64,000 nucleotides of DNA, taken from the NCBI GenBank assembly GCA_019359035.1, contig JAHHIC010000067.1:1-64000 (forward strand), given 5' to 3'. How positions within the stretch are numbered: position 1 is the first letter of the stretch; every line of letters begins with the position of its first letter. This DNA comes from Scytonematopsis contorta HA4267-MV1 (lineage in GTDB: Bacteria; Cyanobacteriota; Cyanobacteriia; Cyanobacteriales; Nostocaceae). Shown here piece after piece: positions 47,523 to 57,728 of the stretch. Under the pieces are notes generated by a model, which searched no databases, was not told where the DNA came from, and saw only the letters and a program-made list of their open reading frames with translations. Position numbers and translations under genes: made by a program.

Positions 47523-47858
47523 ATGAATAAATTGATACACTATCAGCAAATAGTACAAGAACTACTAATAAGTTATGCTCAAACTAAACCTGCTTATGGT
47601 GAATTTGAAGTTGAAACTATTTTCGATACGCAACGAAATCATTATCAAATTGTACATTTTGGTTGGCATCATCAACGATGGGTGCATCATTGTACAATAC
47701 ATCTAGATATTCGGAATGAAAAGGTATGGATTTTTAACAATTCAACAGAGCATGATATCGCCGTTGATTTAGTTGAGTTAGGTGTGCCGAAACAAGATAT
47801 TGTATTAGGATTTTATCCTCCTTACATGCGGGAAATGACTGATTATGCGGTTATGTAA
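47523..47858 (+). CDS. xisI: XisI-type element excision controlling factor
   Basis: 111 residues; GAGGAG lies upstream of the ATG. It matches the XisI family (IVQELLISYAQTKPAYGEFE, FDTQRNHYQIVHFGWHHQRW, VHHCTIHLDIRNEKVWI). In Nostoc, xisI with xisH controls excision of the fdxN element, and xisH normally precedes it directly. Here no xisH is present: the gene before it is the glutathione S-transferase. Confidence 0.88.
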   Translation: MNKLIHYQQIVQELLISYAQTKPAYGEFEVETIFDTQRNHYQIVHFGWHHQRWVHHCTIHLDIRNEKVWIFNNSTEHDIAVDLVELGVPKQDIVLGFYPPYMREMTDYAVM

Positions 47859-48084
47859 GCGACACTAAATGCAATAATTCATACAAATATAGAGTGTGAG
47901 TTAATAAATTTATGTTCTCATACTCCAATCGACAGAAGAAAATACCTATTTGTCTTTCCTCTGCTTCCTTTGATTTCATGTATCCATCATTATATGAATT
48001 AGCTAAGCCAATATAATGATTTTTGAATCCTTCTTGTAATGCTGACTGAGTAGCAGCATCGATTTCTGCTAACTTTGCTTTCAA
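47851..48084 (-). CDS. Possible small protein or gene remnant, unrecognised
   Basis: 77-residue frame with a TTG-type start and no ribosome-binding site, overlapping the xisI stop by 8 nt. The composition (KAKLAEIDAATQSALQEGF, NSYNDGYMKSKEAEERQIG) looks protein-like, but the family is not recognised. It may be the tail of a decayed gene. Confidence 0.25.
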   Translation of the reverse strand: MKAKLAEIDAATQSALQEGFKNHYIGLANSYNDGYMKSKEAEERQIGIFFCRLEYENINLLTHTLYLYELLHLVSLT

Positions 48085-48456
48085 AAATAAGGTTTTAAGC
48101 GATTTACATTTCTTAATCTAGTTGCACTTTTTTACGCCTACCTACTTACTCTTTTCAGCGAATACACAAAACACCACCAGTACCACGGAGGATGCACCAC
48201 CAAATCGCACCCCCAGTTGCACTGATAAAATCCTTTATTTGCCAGACTTCCACCCCTATTACTAGTAGCACGGTCATTTTTTAGATTACTACTATTTTGT
48301 AATTTCCTCTTTAAGTAATTTTTGTCTTAAGCTCATGTATAATGATGGATTAACTGGCATCATAATCTCTTTGATTCAATGGTTCTCATTCCGGATAAAC
48401 TTAATTTTGGTAAAAGCAGATGCCGTTTAAAGGCGCCACTTCGCTAAATTTTTTAC
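48085..48456. other. Intergenic, no gene seen
   Basis: 372 bases with no frame that has both a start site and family resemblance. A short minus-strand frame near 48160-48230 (ATGGAIWWCILRGTGG) is hydrophobic but lacks a start. Confidence 0.4.
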
Positions 48457-48756
48457 TTATATGTTAGACGCCCTATATTTATTGATGAGTTCAAGTGCAT
48501 TGCAAAAGCTATTGAGGCTTCTTAACAAAGCATTGTAGTAAGAGTAAGCATCATCTTGTTCGTGTTGAAGACGAGCATACAACGTTAGTTCAGGCTCTTT
48601 TGCTAAGCGCTCTCTGGGAAAATCTAAACCAGCTTCGGTTAGGCGCGTTGCTGCAATCGCAATTAACAGCGCTCCAACTGTATTTGTCTTGCCATTGTGA
48701 AGGTCGTCTATTCCTGGTAAGATAAAATCTGCCCCTGGCAACTCCTTTAAATTCAT
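48457..48756 (-). CDS. Small protein coupled to nucleotidyltransferase-like gene
   Basis: 99 residues with a strong AGGAGG 7 nt before the ATG. The upstream gene's TAG stop overlaps this ribosome-binding site, so translation is coupled. Helical, no known motif recognised (DDLHNGKTNTVGALLIAIAA, LEPELTLYARLQ-like). In such pairs the small partner often regulates or neutralises the nucleotidyltransferase-like protein, but that is inference. Confidence 0.7.
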   Translation of the reverse strand: MNLKELPGADFILPGIDDLHNGKTNTVGALLIAIAATRLTEAGLDFPRERLAKEPELTLYARLQHEQDDAYSYYNALLRSLNSFCNALELINKYRASNI

Positions 48757-48767
48757 GGTTGAACCTC

Positions 48768-49304
48768 CTATAATTGACCTTTATTTCGCTCGATAAAGTT
48801 TTCGACCCTGCTTCTAAACACATCAGAGTCCAGAGAGGGGAACCGAACTAATTCAGGTGCAATGGCTTCAAAGCAATCACGCAACTCTTTTAAAGAAAAT
48901 AACCTCTGCTCGTACATAGCTTGAACATCGTTTCGGTCCCGCTCATAGCCTCTGGATAGTTTAGAAAGTGCTTGGGCTGTAAAGTCGTAATGATAAAATA
49001 ATATTTTACCTTGTTTGCCAATAAATACACTTCTGTCGCGCCAACCAGGAAGAGGAGGTAAAAAATCCTGGGGAGAAGCCAGTTCGATATTGATGTTTAA
49101 TTCTTGTTTAAGTTGAGCAATTGCTTGAAAAATCCCTGGGGGTTCAGGGTCTAGACGAATATCAACATCAACCGTGGAACTACGCCATCCAATCAGCAAG
49201 GCACTGGCGCCACCTGTAAAATAAATGCAACCTGAACCCTTCGCTTCCCTACCCAAAGCTTGCATAAGTCTTTCTATCTTCTCTTGGTCAACGTTTGGAC
49301 GCAT
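48768..49304 (-). CDS. Nucleotidyltransferase-fold protein (DUF6036-like)
   Basis: 178 residues from the ATG at 49304; a TTG start at 49358 would add 18. The region YFTGGASALLIGWRSSTVDV contains GG and a D-x-D (VDVDIRL) expected of the nucleotidyltransferase metal site. The C-terminal helical part (FYHYDFTAQALSKLSRGYERD) fits DUF6036-type proteins. These occur as one half of toxin-antitoxin-like pairs. It is operonic with the 99-residue protein downstream. Confidence 0.7.
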   Translation of the reverse strand: MRPNVDQEKIERLMQALGREAKGSGCIYFTGGASALLIGWRSSTVDVDIRLDPEPPGIFQAIAQLKQELNINIELASPQDFLPPLPGWRDRSVFIGKQGKILFYHYDFTAQALSKLSRGYERDRNDVQAMYEQRLFSLKELRDCFEAIAPELVRFPSLDSDVFRSRVENFIERNKGQL

Positions 49305-49662
49305 ATTTTTTGCCGTGTTACCTACTTGCTCGCGATTATTTTGGGCGAATGCTGCCAAAGCTCTTCAAGTGTAATTTTCAACCACCTTATTAGCTTATTA
49401 TAATTTCCACGCAGCGCTGCTCCCGTTGCGAGTGAAAAGGCGCCCGCAATTAATAGCAGGACTGTGGTCGGTAACTGCAATTACTACACGTGTAAGGATG
49501 TTTAAGTCGCTATCGCTGCCATTAAAGCAACACTCTGACGAATATATAAGTAATAACACTTGAAATTAAAAGTATATAAAAACACTTTTTCTAGTTTTGA
49601 TGTATTTTGAAATAGAAATTTTTGTTTTTCACTTATATGGTTAGTTTTAGTTCACAGACTTT
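49305..49662. other. Intergenic, no gene seen
   Basis: A short minus-strand frame just upstream of the nucleotidyltransferase gene (WLKITLEELWQHSPKIIASK, then stop) looks like the end of a lost gene but has no start. Nothing else was seen. Confidence 0.4.
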
Positions 49663-50703
49663 CTAGCCAGATTGCATTTCTTTAGCTCCCAACAAGCTGA
49701 CAATTATTCCAGCAATGGGTATCGAAAGAAATACTCCCAAAAGTCCAGCGACCCTCGTACCAACTAACAACGCAAAAAATACCACAACGGGATTTAAATG
49801 CACAGTACTTTGCATCACACGAGGTGCAACTAAATTGTCTTGAATCTGTTGCAGAACTATACAGCTAATCAATACTTTTAGGGCAACAACCCAGCCACTT
49901 TGTAATAAAATAATTAAACAAACTAAGCTAACTCCTAATGTAGCTCCGATACCAGGAATCAAGTCAAAAAGTCCCACAGTCACAGCTAGCAGAAACGGGA
50001 ATGGAACATTAAAAAGAATAAAAACAAGAAAAGTAGCAACGCTGAGGATAAATGAGATAATAAATTGACCTGTTAAGAAACCGATAAAGTTTTTCTGAAT
50101 AGCGGTTGCAAATCGACTGCGTTGATGAAGCGGAATCATTTTCAAAATAAATTGCCAGATTTTTTCTCCATCAGCCAACATAAAAAAGGCAATAACAAGA
50201 ATAATAATGAATGTAACGTAATTTTCTAGAATAGTGGGTAAAGAGCCTAAAACAAAATTAAAACCCGATGCGAACCAATCGCGAATTTGTGCTTGTACTG
50301 CGTCTAAATCTATTTGAATATTTCTAGATGCTAATGCTTTTTCTAATTGGGTAAGTGGATTGTTTGTAGAACTCAAAACTTGTAAAATTAATCCTGTTAA
50401 TTGTTGAAATTGATTAGCCAGAGACACTCCTGTCGCTACGACTACAGAAATGATTGTTAATAAACTAAAAACAATAACAGTACATAAAGCAGCACCACGT
50501 CCCAAAAATTTTTCTAGATAACGCACGGGATAATTAAGAGTAAGTGCTAAGATTGCTGCAAAAGTAAACACAAAAATCACATACTCGAAATACCAAAAAA
50601 GTTGTATTAATATCCAACCACAAGCAAAAAATAGTAGAAAGCGAACTAGGCTATTGGTGCTAATTTGACCCCAGATGGTTTTTTGGTTAGGTAGTTTTTC
50701 CAT
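49663..50703 (-). CDS. AI-2E family transporter (PerM/TqsA-like permease)
   Basis: 346 residues from the ATG at 50703, the usual family length; a GTG at 50802 would add 33 atypical residues. About eight transmembrane helices in the family pattern (ILIQLFWYFEYVIF at the N-terminus; GLFDLIPGIGATLGVSL and VARPxV-like VAPRVMQSTVHLNPVVV near the end). Members range from autoinducer-2 exporters to Na+/H+ antiporters, so the substrate is open. Confidence 0.9.
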   Translation of the reverse strand: MEKLPNQKTIWGQISTNSLVRFLLFFACGWILIQLFWYFEYVIFVFTFAAILALTLNYPVRYLEKFLGRGAALCTVIVFSLLTIISVVVATGVSLANQFQQLTGLILQVLSSTNNPLTQLEKALASRNIQIDLDAVQAQIRDWFASGFNFVLGSLPTILENYVTFIIILVIAFFMLADGEKIWQFILKMIPLHQRSRFATAIQKNFIGFLTGQFIISFILSVATFLVFILFNVPFPFLLAVTVGLFDLIPGIGATLGVSLVCLIILLQSGWVVALKVLISCIVLQQIQDNLVAPRVMQSTVHLNPVVVFFALLVGTRVAGLLGVFLSIPIAGIIVSLLGAKEMQSG

Positions 50704-51066
50704 AAATTGACTATTTATAAGTATTAATTTTATATCAACTACAAAACTACGAGATTTCCGCAATTTGGGACATCTCTGTTTTAATGACACTTCATCGCTC
50801 ACTTAACGATGTTGATGATAATTTAAAACAAAAATATTTATCCCTATCTAAAGGATGTGATTCTCTGTAACTGTCGAAATAAAGATGGCCTTGCACAGTT
50901 GCACTCTGACTGGTCTTCTCTTGCTTCGCTTATTTTGCTTATTTTGCTTATTTCGTTTATTTCGCAGCATGATACTATAGTATGTAAAGCGTACGTAACT
51001 AAAACGCTTAGAAAGCCCAAGTCAAGCAAATCATGTAGCCACGATACTTATGACACTCTCTATAAA
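50704..51066. other. Intergenic region with a 9-mer tandem repeat
   Basis: At 50928-50963 four units of GCTTATTTT (last two GCTTATTTC, GTTTATTTC) stand in tandem. No coding gene is supported; frames on either strand through this block only reflect the repeat. Confidence 0.6.
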
Positions 51067-51357
51067 TCAAAATAAAGGCTTGTAACCAGAAGCTAAAACT
51101 GGAACTACTTTTTCTACGTTGTCCCAGATAATTGTTGCCACATGTACAGGTAATAAAGTCTCGTTACCGTCGGCTAATATTGCCGATATCGTGGAATATA
51201 AAGGAAGGCTCATCGCATTGACTGCTTGTGGTGGTAAGGTCAGATAGTCGTTGAACCTAGTATCAAGAACAAAACTCATGGAAAAATCTGGTTGTGCAGG
51301 TAAACGAAAAACTACAGAAACTGTCGGTTTACCGTCAATCAATCTTCCGTAAATCAT
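51067..51357 (-). CDS. Retropepsin-like aspartic protease fold, degenerate active site
   Basis: 96 residues. The segment SFVLDTRFNDYLTLP matches clan AA cyanobacterial proteins, which normally read LDTGFNDYL; the Gly of the catalytic DTG is Arg here (AGG codon). The ATG overlaps the preceding stop (ATGA). The catalytic Asp remains, but a DTR motif is probably inactive. The pair with a roughly 90-residue partner is common in cyanobacteria, function unknown. Confidence 0.75.
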   Translation of the reverse strand: MIYGRLIDGKPTVSVVFRLPAQPDFSMSFVLDTRFNDYLTLPPQAVNAMSLPLYSTISAILADGNETLLPVHVATIIWDNVEKVVPVLASGYKPLF

Positions 51358-51629
51358 CTGACTATACGCTTCAAAGGAACACCACCAAAGCTGACTGCTG
51401 CATCATAACCAACCCGCATAGTAAACAACCTAGCCAGTGGTCGCTTCTGTTTTAACCTCAACGCACTTTCTGCACCTGTTTCATCAATTCCGTATTCGCC
51501 CGTCTCAGCATCTATCACAATCATTTTCCCTATATTATCGCCAAATTCAACTTCTTGGTGAATACCATTTTCGTAAAACTGTTTTGCTCTTTGAGCGACT
51601 TCTTCTACAGTCCAAAAAATTGCTTCCAT
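51354..51629 (-). CDS. Conserved small partner of the aspartic-protease-like protein
   Basis: 91 residues from the ATG at 51629 (MEAIFWTVEEVAQRAKQFYE...). Longer upstream frames lack support. The C-terminus RLKQKRPLARLFTMRVGYDA is highly basic. It overlaps the downstream gene by 4 nt and so is translationally coupled. Function unknown; the pair has the look of a two-gene module. Confidence 0.65.
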   Translation of the reverse strand: MEAIFWTVEEVAQRAKQFYENGIHQEVEFGDNIGKMIVIDAETGEYGIDETGAESALRLKQKRPLARLFTMRVGYDAAVSFGGVPLKRIVR

Positions 51630-51854
51630 AATTATCATATCTTTTTTGCTTTTTACATAATCGTAGCAAACAAAATCAATCAAGCTGCACCAACTAGCCA
51701 AAAGACAGGAATATAGCACCAGCAGGTTCTGGTGTTTCAAATAAGTTAACATCTCGCAAAGGTTCAGCATTGTTGCCATTACAGCAGTCATTAGGTAGCA
51801 GTAATGTAAATATTGTCGGGCTTAAGTAGTTTTCATGTACTATATTGTCACCAC

Positions 51855-52547
51855 TCAATTTGGTCGCAGAAAATCAATCGAGTTCAAATTATCATCATCC
51901 AAAAACTGCAAAAATGTATTTGCTAAAATTGCAGCTTGAGTCCGGTCGCGTAAATTTAACCGCATTAAAATATTAGTAACATGATTTTTGACGGTGCGTT
52001 CTGCAATAAATAAAGACTGGGCTATTTCACGGTTATTGGCACCTAATGCTATCAAGCGTAAAACATCTTTTTCTCTGGGAGTAAGTTCTGCAAACTCAAG
52101 TGGTACTGGAGGCGTGCTTGAGGGAATAGAATCGGATATAGGGGTAATAATTTTCTGTAGCAATCCCGGTCCCAAATGCGTATGTCCAGCATAAACCGAC
52201 CTAATAGCATTAACTAAAGGTTCAAGGGGTGTGTCTTTGAGTAAATAGCCTTTTGCACCTAATCGCATTGCTTGAGAAACGTACTCATCATCATCGAAGG
52301 TCGTTAAAATTAATACTTTGACATTTGGAAACTGTTGGCAAATTACTCCGGTTGCAGCAACCCCATCCATTATCGGCATTCGCACATCCATTAATACAAC
52401 ATCGGGTTGTAGGATTTCGACTTGGGCTATGGCTTCCTTGCCATTTTCCACATCTCCCACTATTTCAAAATCAGATTGAGACTCTAATAAGCTTTTTATT
52501 CCCTGCCGAATAATTATTTGGTCATCTACCAACAGAACGCGAATCAT
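51855..52547 (-). CDS. NarL/LuxR-family response regulator
   Basis: 230 residues. The receiver domain has D8-D9, phospho-acceptor D54 (VVLMDVRMP) and K105-region LLKDTP. A linker and a LuxR helix-turn-helix follow ([20 protein letters not shown], then [15 protein letters not shown]). The start overlaps the stop of the histidine kinase gene by 4 nt, so the two form a classical two-component pair. Proximity to the C39 exporter suggests, but does not prove, control of the peptide genes at 54-61 kb. Confidence 0.95.
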   Translation of the reverse strand: MIRVLLVDDQIIIRQGIKSLLESQSDFEIVGDVENGKEAIAQVEILQPDVVLMDVRMPIMDGVAATGVICQQFPNVKVLILTTFDDDEYVSQAMRLGAKGYLLKDTPLEPLVNAIRSVYAGHTHLGPGLLQKIITPISDSIPSSTPPVPLEFAELTPREKDVLRLIALGANNREIAQSLFIAERTVKNHVTNILMRLNLRDRTQAAILANTFLQFLDDDNLNSIDFLRPN

Positions 52548-53800
52548 GACTCTACCCTCGATAATGGAAATAAAGCCATAATATGACAGCCCCCTTGAGG
52601 TTTGCTAGTGATATAAAATTGACCTCCAAGGTCAAAAGTTCTTTCCCGCATTCCCTTTATCCCAAATCCTGTAGTATTTTGCTTAGTGTCAAACCCTATA
52701 CCATTATCTTCTACGCGCAAACAAAACGAATCTTTGGTTGCCTGTATATCAATTTTGACCTCCGTTGCTTTACTATGCTTAGATATATTTGTCAAAGCTT
52801 CCTGGACAATCCGGTAAATTGTCCTGTTTAATTCGTGGGGAGTTGATAATATACCACGCAAGGAGTAATTAGGAGTAATTTGCATTCTACTTTGAAAATC
52901 TATAATTAAAAGTTTAATTGCAGCATCCAAAGATTTACCCTGCAAAGGGTCGGAACGCAATGTTGCAACCGAATAGCGAACTTCTTGTAAAATACTAGCA
53001 CTAAGTTGTCGGGCTTCTAATAAAAAACCTTTGGCTTTTTCTAAGTTTGAATCTAAATATACTAATGCATTTTCAAGTTGAATACTTTGTACTGTTAAGG
53101 AATGTCCTAAAGCATCATGTATTTCGCGAGAAATGCGGTTACGTTCTTGCAATGTTGCTTGGTCTTCGATACGAAGAGCATATTCCCGTAAACGTTCGTG
53201 AGCAAGAACAAGTTGTTGACGACTTTGTAATTCTGCAAACAATGCGTTAACTAAAAGTAGGACAAATATTAAGACTAAGCTGAATAACATTACGAAATTC
53301 AATTTGACAATCCAGATAATATTGTGAATATTTCCTTCACGTAAAGCTACTGATGCTGGTAGTGCGTCAGTTGAAATCGTGATTGTATTTAAAGTAAAAA
53401 TAAAACATATCCAAACTAAACAAGCAACTAGCAAGATTCCAGGAACTTGAAATATTAAAATACTACGAATCACTAAAATTAGCAGCAAACCGGGCGAAAA
53501 GCCTGTGCCAATACCAGCTCCAATGTTTGCGAATAAAATTAATAAGAACTGTACTAATGTATAGATTAACTTTGATAGTCGATTACCATTTGGCAGCCTT
53601 AAACCCATCAGCCCAAAAATGGTAATACTCAAAAGTAATAAGATGGGATTAACAGGATGAGGACTTCTCAAATCATCTCGCGGAGGAAAATTCATTACAA
53701 TTATGGATATACCAAAAAGAATCCACTCCAAATATAATAATAAACGAAGGGGATGCTGCTCAAGTTTTATATTCCTTTTTAATTTCAGAGCTATATTCAT
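52544..53800 (-). CDS. HisKA_3 sensor histidine kinase (partner of the response regulator)
   Basis: 418 residues from the ATG at 53800, matching the start of its paralogue at 59449; an earlier in-frame ATG at 53812 exists. About six transmembrane helices lie in residues 25-200. A HisKA_3 dimerisation box follows ([20 protein letters not shown], His phosphorylated) with HATPase motifs ([21 protein letters not shown]). NarL-type kinase without a large extracytoplasmic domain; ligand unknown. Confidence 0.93.
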   Translation of the reverse strand: MNIALKLKRNIKLEQHPLRLLLYLEWILFGISIIVMNFPPRDDLRSPHPVNPILLLLSITIFGLMGLRLPNGNRLSKLIYTLVQFLLILFANIGAGIGTGFSPGLLLILVIRSILIFQVPGILLVACLVWICFIFTLNTITISTDALPASVALREGNIHNIIWIVKLNFVMLFSLVLIFVLLLVNALFAELQSRQQLVLAHERLREYALRIEDQATLQERNRISREIHDALGHSLTVQSIQLENALVYLDSNLEKAKGFLLEARQLSASILQEVRYSVATLRSDPLQGKSLDAAIKLLIIDFQSRMQITPNYSLRGILSTPHELNRTIYRIVQEALTNISKHSKATEVKIDIQATKDSFCLRVEDNGIGFDTKQNTTGFGIKGMRERTFDLGGQFYITSKPQGGCHIMALFPLSRVES

Positions 53801-54243
53801 ATAAATTATCATTGAAAAAGTGCTATCAGTGTGATTTTATTTTACAACAGTTATAATTTGAACTGTTTGTTAAGTAAAAAGTCAGATTCTACAAAAGGAT
53901 TGACATAATTCAACTATAATAAACAGTATTTTGTCATCAAGATAGTTACTTAACAATTATTGTATATGCTATATCTCAATTATCCAATACTATCAAGTTA
54001 GCTAAATATTGCTAGCTACATATTATGAATTATGTCTATCCATTAATAACCACGGCATGAATCATGGTCTTGAATCTAATTAAAATCTATGTTGAATGCT
54101 GATAGCCAGAGTCTTTAGTCCTATTTTCGCTGTTTGTAATTAGGGCTAAAGTACTAGATGAAATTAGCTACACGATAACACCTAAATTTTCGCACGATTT
54201 TATAGGACGAAAATATAGAAGAAACAAGCTTTTACACAAACAA
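53801..54243. other. Intergenic, no gene seen
   Basis: 443 AT-rich bases between the kinase and the C39 exporter gene, with no supported frame or repeat. Confidence 0.5.
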
Positions 54244-56403
54244 CTATGGCAAGAAAAATTTTAAATGTTCTCCTGGTTGCACTCGCAAAGCTGACAGAGA
54301 ACCTTGAATTTTTAGTTGGCCTTTGTCCATCAGCACAATCCAATCTGCTCGTTCAATAACGCTGGGACGATGGGCTATCATAATTGTTGTTTTTTCCTTA
54401 CGGGAATCTAAAAGCTGGTCTAAAACTTTAAATTCGCTGACGGGGTCTAGTCCAGATGTGGCTTCATCTAAAATCAGTACAGGTGGGTCGTTGACAATTG
54501 CTCTCGCAATCGCTAATCTTTGTCGTTGTCCCCCAGATAGATTTGCCCCAAATTCCCCTAAAACAGTTTGATATTTGTTAGGGAGTTGACTGATAAAGCT
54601 ATCCGCATCCGCTATTTGACATGCTGCAACAATCTGCTCAAAACATATCTCAGGATTACCCAAGCGAAAGTTTTCCATGATTGAGCGACTCCAGAAATGA
54701 GGTTCCTGGGGCACAAGTACTATTTGCCTTCGTAAGCTATCGAGTGAGAGGTCTTGCAAATTATACATACCAATACGGATGTTTCCTGATTGCGGTTGGT
54801 ATAAACCTGCCATCAATTTAGCTAAAGTGCTTTTACCGCAACCTGAATGACCGATTAAAGCGATTACTTTACCTCCAGGTAAATTAACCGAAAAATTTTC
54901 TAGTAAGTCAACTCTACCAGCATGGTGGAAGCTAAGATTGCTACAACAGATATCTGTATTACTAGGAATTTGAGCAAATGGCTTTTGAGTATCTCCAATA
55001 GATTCTGGGCTAGCATCTATAACTTCTAGAATCCGCTTGACTGCTGTTTGGGTGCGAAAATATTCATCTGTTAAGCCAATCAACGAGCTAATTAAGCCTA
55101 CAACATTACCCTGCATAGAGTTAAACGCCAGCATTTGACCAATGCTTAATTCATTTTGGATGACTAAAATACTGCCAAATCCCAGTAAAGCCACACTGCC
55201 AAGGCTACTGAGGAGTTGAGCTAAAGTATTATTAATAATTGTAATCCTGATTGTGCTGAATGTTAAATTAGCAAGACGACCGAAACGGCTTTGAAATTCC
55301 TCCCAAAATTGGGGAGCCGCAGCAGTGGTTTTCATTACCAGTGCGCCTTTAAAGGTTTCTACCAGAACACCTTGGTTTTCGGCCGATAAGATTAAGAGGC
55401 TACGAGTTTTTTGTTGCAAAATCGGTAATAAAGGCAAAGTTGATACCGTCATCAAAATTGCGATCGCGATGACTGCTAGTGTCAGCTTCCAACTAGAGAA
55501 GAGCATGAAGCTAAAAGAAATTAGTGCCACAAACAATTGGCTGGGTAGACGAGCTACAACCTGGGAAACTAATTGATTAACTTCATTGATATCGCGCAAT
55601 CGACTGGTGATTTCACCACTGCGACGAGCTTCAAAGTAGTTTAAAGGTAGGTGAAGAAGTTTGCGTCCAAATTCTAAGACTAGTCCTAACTGCAAGCGTT
55701 GCCCAAAATGAGCAATCATGGTAGTTTCTAGCAACTGCATAATACTACTAAATATACTCGTTACCGAAATTGCAACCACCATAACAGTTAATAACTGGGT
55801 ATCCCCCCTTACAAGTACGTCATCTGTAAGAATTTGAATCAAAAACGGACTAGTTAAAGAAAGTAGGCCCAAAACAATATTGATTGCTAAAGCTTCTGCT
55901 AAGATTAGGCGATATGGCAAAATCCTCTGGAAAAAGCGTGCAAAGCCGACAGAAGAAGCTTCTTCACTTTGTTGCGAAAATTGCTGTGGGTCTGGCTGCA
56001 ACAACAGCATAATCCCATTCCAACCAGCCATCAATTCTGTTTTGTTGAGATAGCGGATACCCACAGCTGGGTCAGCAACAATGTATTTGTTACCTCGTTT
56101 TCCGTATAAAACAACCCAGTGATAGCCTTGCCAATGAATTACTGCTGGTAATGGAATTTCTTTGATTTTATCTATAACTTCGTGTGAAGCTTTAACTGAG
56201 CGGGTATTAAAACCTAAAGATTCAGACCCGCGCTTTAAACCCAGTAGTGTTGTTCCTAATTGTCCAGTCCCGACTGCATCCCGACTGCGATTGATGCTTA
56301 ACATCCGTCCATAGTACTTACAAATAGACGCTAAACAGGCTGCCCCACAGTCTTCTTCACTTGCTTGCAAGACACATTGATAACCTGCTTGAATTCCTTT
56401 CAT
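54244..56403 (-). CDS. C39 peptidase-containing ABC exporter (PCAT)
   Basis: 719 residues. Peptidase catalytic residues are C19 (SEEDCGAACL), H95 (WQGYHWVVLY) and D111 (VADPAVGIR). Six helices follow (about 165-440), then an ATPase with GHSGCGKST, NLSGGQRQRLAIARA and VLILDEATSGLD. It trims double-glycine leaders while exporting the peptide. The ATG overlaps the HlyD stop by 4 nt. Likely cargo: the Gly/Pro-rich precursors at 58058 and 60843, possibly also the Cys/His-rich peptides. Confidence 0.96.
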   Translation of the reverse strand: MKGIQAGYQCVLQASEEDCGAACLASICKYYGRMLSINRSRDAVGTGQLGTTLLGLKRGSESLGFNTRSVKASHEVIDKIKEIPLPAVIHWQGYHWVVLYGKRGNKYIVADPAVGIRYLNKTELMAGWNGIMLLLQPDPQQFSQQSEEASSVGFARFFQRILPYRLILAEALAINIVLGLLSLTSPFLIQILTDDVLVRGDTQLLTVMVVAISVTSIFSSIMQLLETTMIAHFGQRLQLGLVLEFGRKLLHLPLNYFEARRSGEITSRLRDINEVNQLVSQVVARLPSQLFVALISFSFMLFSSWKLTLAVIAIAILMTVSTLPLLPILQQKTRSLLILSAENQGVLVETFKGALVMKTTAAAPQFWEEFQSRFGRLANLTFSTIRITIINNTLAQLLSSLGSVALLGFGSILVIQNELSIGQMLAFNSMQGNVVGLISSLIGLTDEYFRTQTAVKRILEVIDASPESIGDTQKPFAQIPSNTDICCSNLSFHHAGRVDLLENFSVNLPGGKVIALIGHSGCGKSTLAKLMAGLYQPQSGNIRIGMYNLQDLSLDSLRRQIVLVPQEPHFWSRSIMENFRLGNPEICFEQIVAACQIADADSFISQLPNKYQTVLGEFGANLSGGQRQRLAIARAIVNDPPVLILDEATSGLDPVSEFKVLDQLLDSRKEKTTIMIAHRPSVIERADWIVLMDKGQLKIQGSLSALRVQPGEHLKFFLP

Positions 56404-57728
56404 GGCTCTGTGAGTACTTTGAATTTTCTGAGAATAAATTGGAATACTGTTTCCCGATAAGAAATGATATCAGCCTGGGACTCCATTCCGGCTTTGAGTT
56501 GACAAATGCGATTACCGACTCCAACAAATTTGGTTTGGGGCTGAATTATTACCTCATAGGAAAGTGATGATACTGATGTATTAACTTTATTATTAGCTGA
56601 CTTATCAGCCAAGTTTGAGGCTAGAGTGTCTGGTGCAACTGCTTTGACAACGCCTTTGAGAGTGCCATATTCTGGATAGGGACATGCGGAAACTCTCATC
56701 TGCACCTGTTGTCCCGGTTTTACCTTGACAATATCCTGACCTGCCACATAAGCTTTAACTATCAATGCACCATCACCAGGGGCAATTTGGGCGATAGCTT
56801 CTCCGGCCCGCACGACTTGACCAGTGTTTCGCAGTTCCAGTGTGAGGATTGTGCCATCAGCAGGAGAGCGAATAATTGTTTTGCTTAATTCGACATATGT
56901 TTGTTGAAGAGATTTTATATCGCTTTTGAGCTTATTCTGGACTTCAATTTGTCTACTTTGTAAGTTTTCTTGTTCTTTTTTCAAAGTAGCTATGGTTGCT
57001 AGACCTCGTGCCTTTTCTTGAGCAATCTTTTCATTTGCGATTGCTATCTCTGCATTACTAGGATTAAGGCTAGTTTGCGCTTGTTTGAGATTGATTTGAG
57101 CCGCTTGAAAAGCTTGTTCTTTTTGCTTAACTTGCAATAGAGCAATCGCACCAGTATTCGCTAATTGCTGATATCTTTGCATCTCGTCCTTAGCTAATAA
57201 TAAAGAAACCTGGGCTTGTTCCACTTCTGAGCGAACTATCGATTTTTTGTCTTGATAATTGCGCGTTTGTAGTCGAAGTTCAGCTTCAGCCGAGGCTACG
57301 GAGCGGTCAATTAATTTAGTCTCAGCCTGAATTTGAAGATTTAGGGAGCTAATCTGGTCTTGAATTTTAGCCAACTGTAGACGACTTTCTTGTATGTTTC
57401 CTTCTAATTGGGTCTTTTTGGTCTGAAGTTGAGAATCATCGATATAAGCGAGTGCTTCACCCTTTTTGACAACTTGATTTTCTTTGGCTGTAATACTGTG
57501 AATGACTCCTTCTGTTGTTGCCTGAATCAAGCGCAATTCACCCACAGGACGAATATTTGCGGATGCTTTGACTGTAACGTGATATTTAAGGATTGTAGAC
57601 AGTATAGCTGCTGCACTAAAAATAACAATTAGAACCACTCCGGATGATATTATCAATCGACTAATAGGGGGAATAAACTCATCCGGTGTTACTAAAGGTA
57701 GCGATTTTGGGTCTATTTTACTTACCAT
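56400..57728 (-). CDS. HlyD-family adaptor of the C39 exporter
   Basis: 442 residues from the ATG at 57728; a TTG at 57743 is a weaker start. One N-terminal membrane helix (LIISSGVVLIVIFSAAAILS), split lipoyl motif (IRPVGELRLIQATTEGVIHS, KGEALAYIDDSQLQ), a long coiled coil (about 110-275) and a beta-barrel. It connects the ABC exporter to the outer envelope. It overlaps the exporter gene by 4 nt. Confidence 0.93.
   Translation of the reverse strand: MVSKIDPKSLPLVTPDEFIPPISRLIISSGVVLIVIFSAAAILSTILKYHVTVKASANIRPVGELRLIQATTEGVIHSITAKENQVVKKGEALAYIDDSQLQTKKTQLEGNIQESRLQLAKIQDQISSLNLQIQAETKLIDRSVASAEAELRLQTRNYQDKKSIVRSEVEQAQVSLLLAKDEMQRYQQLANTGAIALLQVKQKEQAFQAAQINLKQAQTSLNPSNAEIAIANEKIAQEKARGLATIATLKKEQENLQSRQIEVQNKLKSDIKSLQQTYVELSKTIIRSPADGTILTLELRNTGQVVRAGEAIAQIAPGDGALIVKAYVAGQDIVKVKPGQQVQMRVSACPYPEYGTLKGVVKAVAPDTLASNLADKSANNKVNTSVSSLSYEVIIQPQTKFVGVGNRICQLKAGMESQADIISYRETVFQFILRKFKVLTEP

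Noticed and set aside
50844-51029. 61-residue minus-strand frame with ISKISKIS
   Set aside because: Product of the 9-mer tandem repeat, not a gene.
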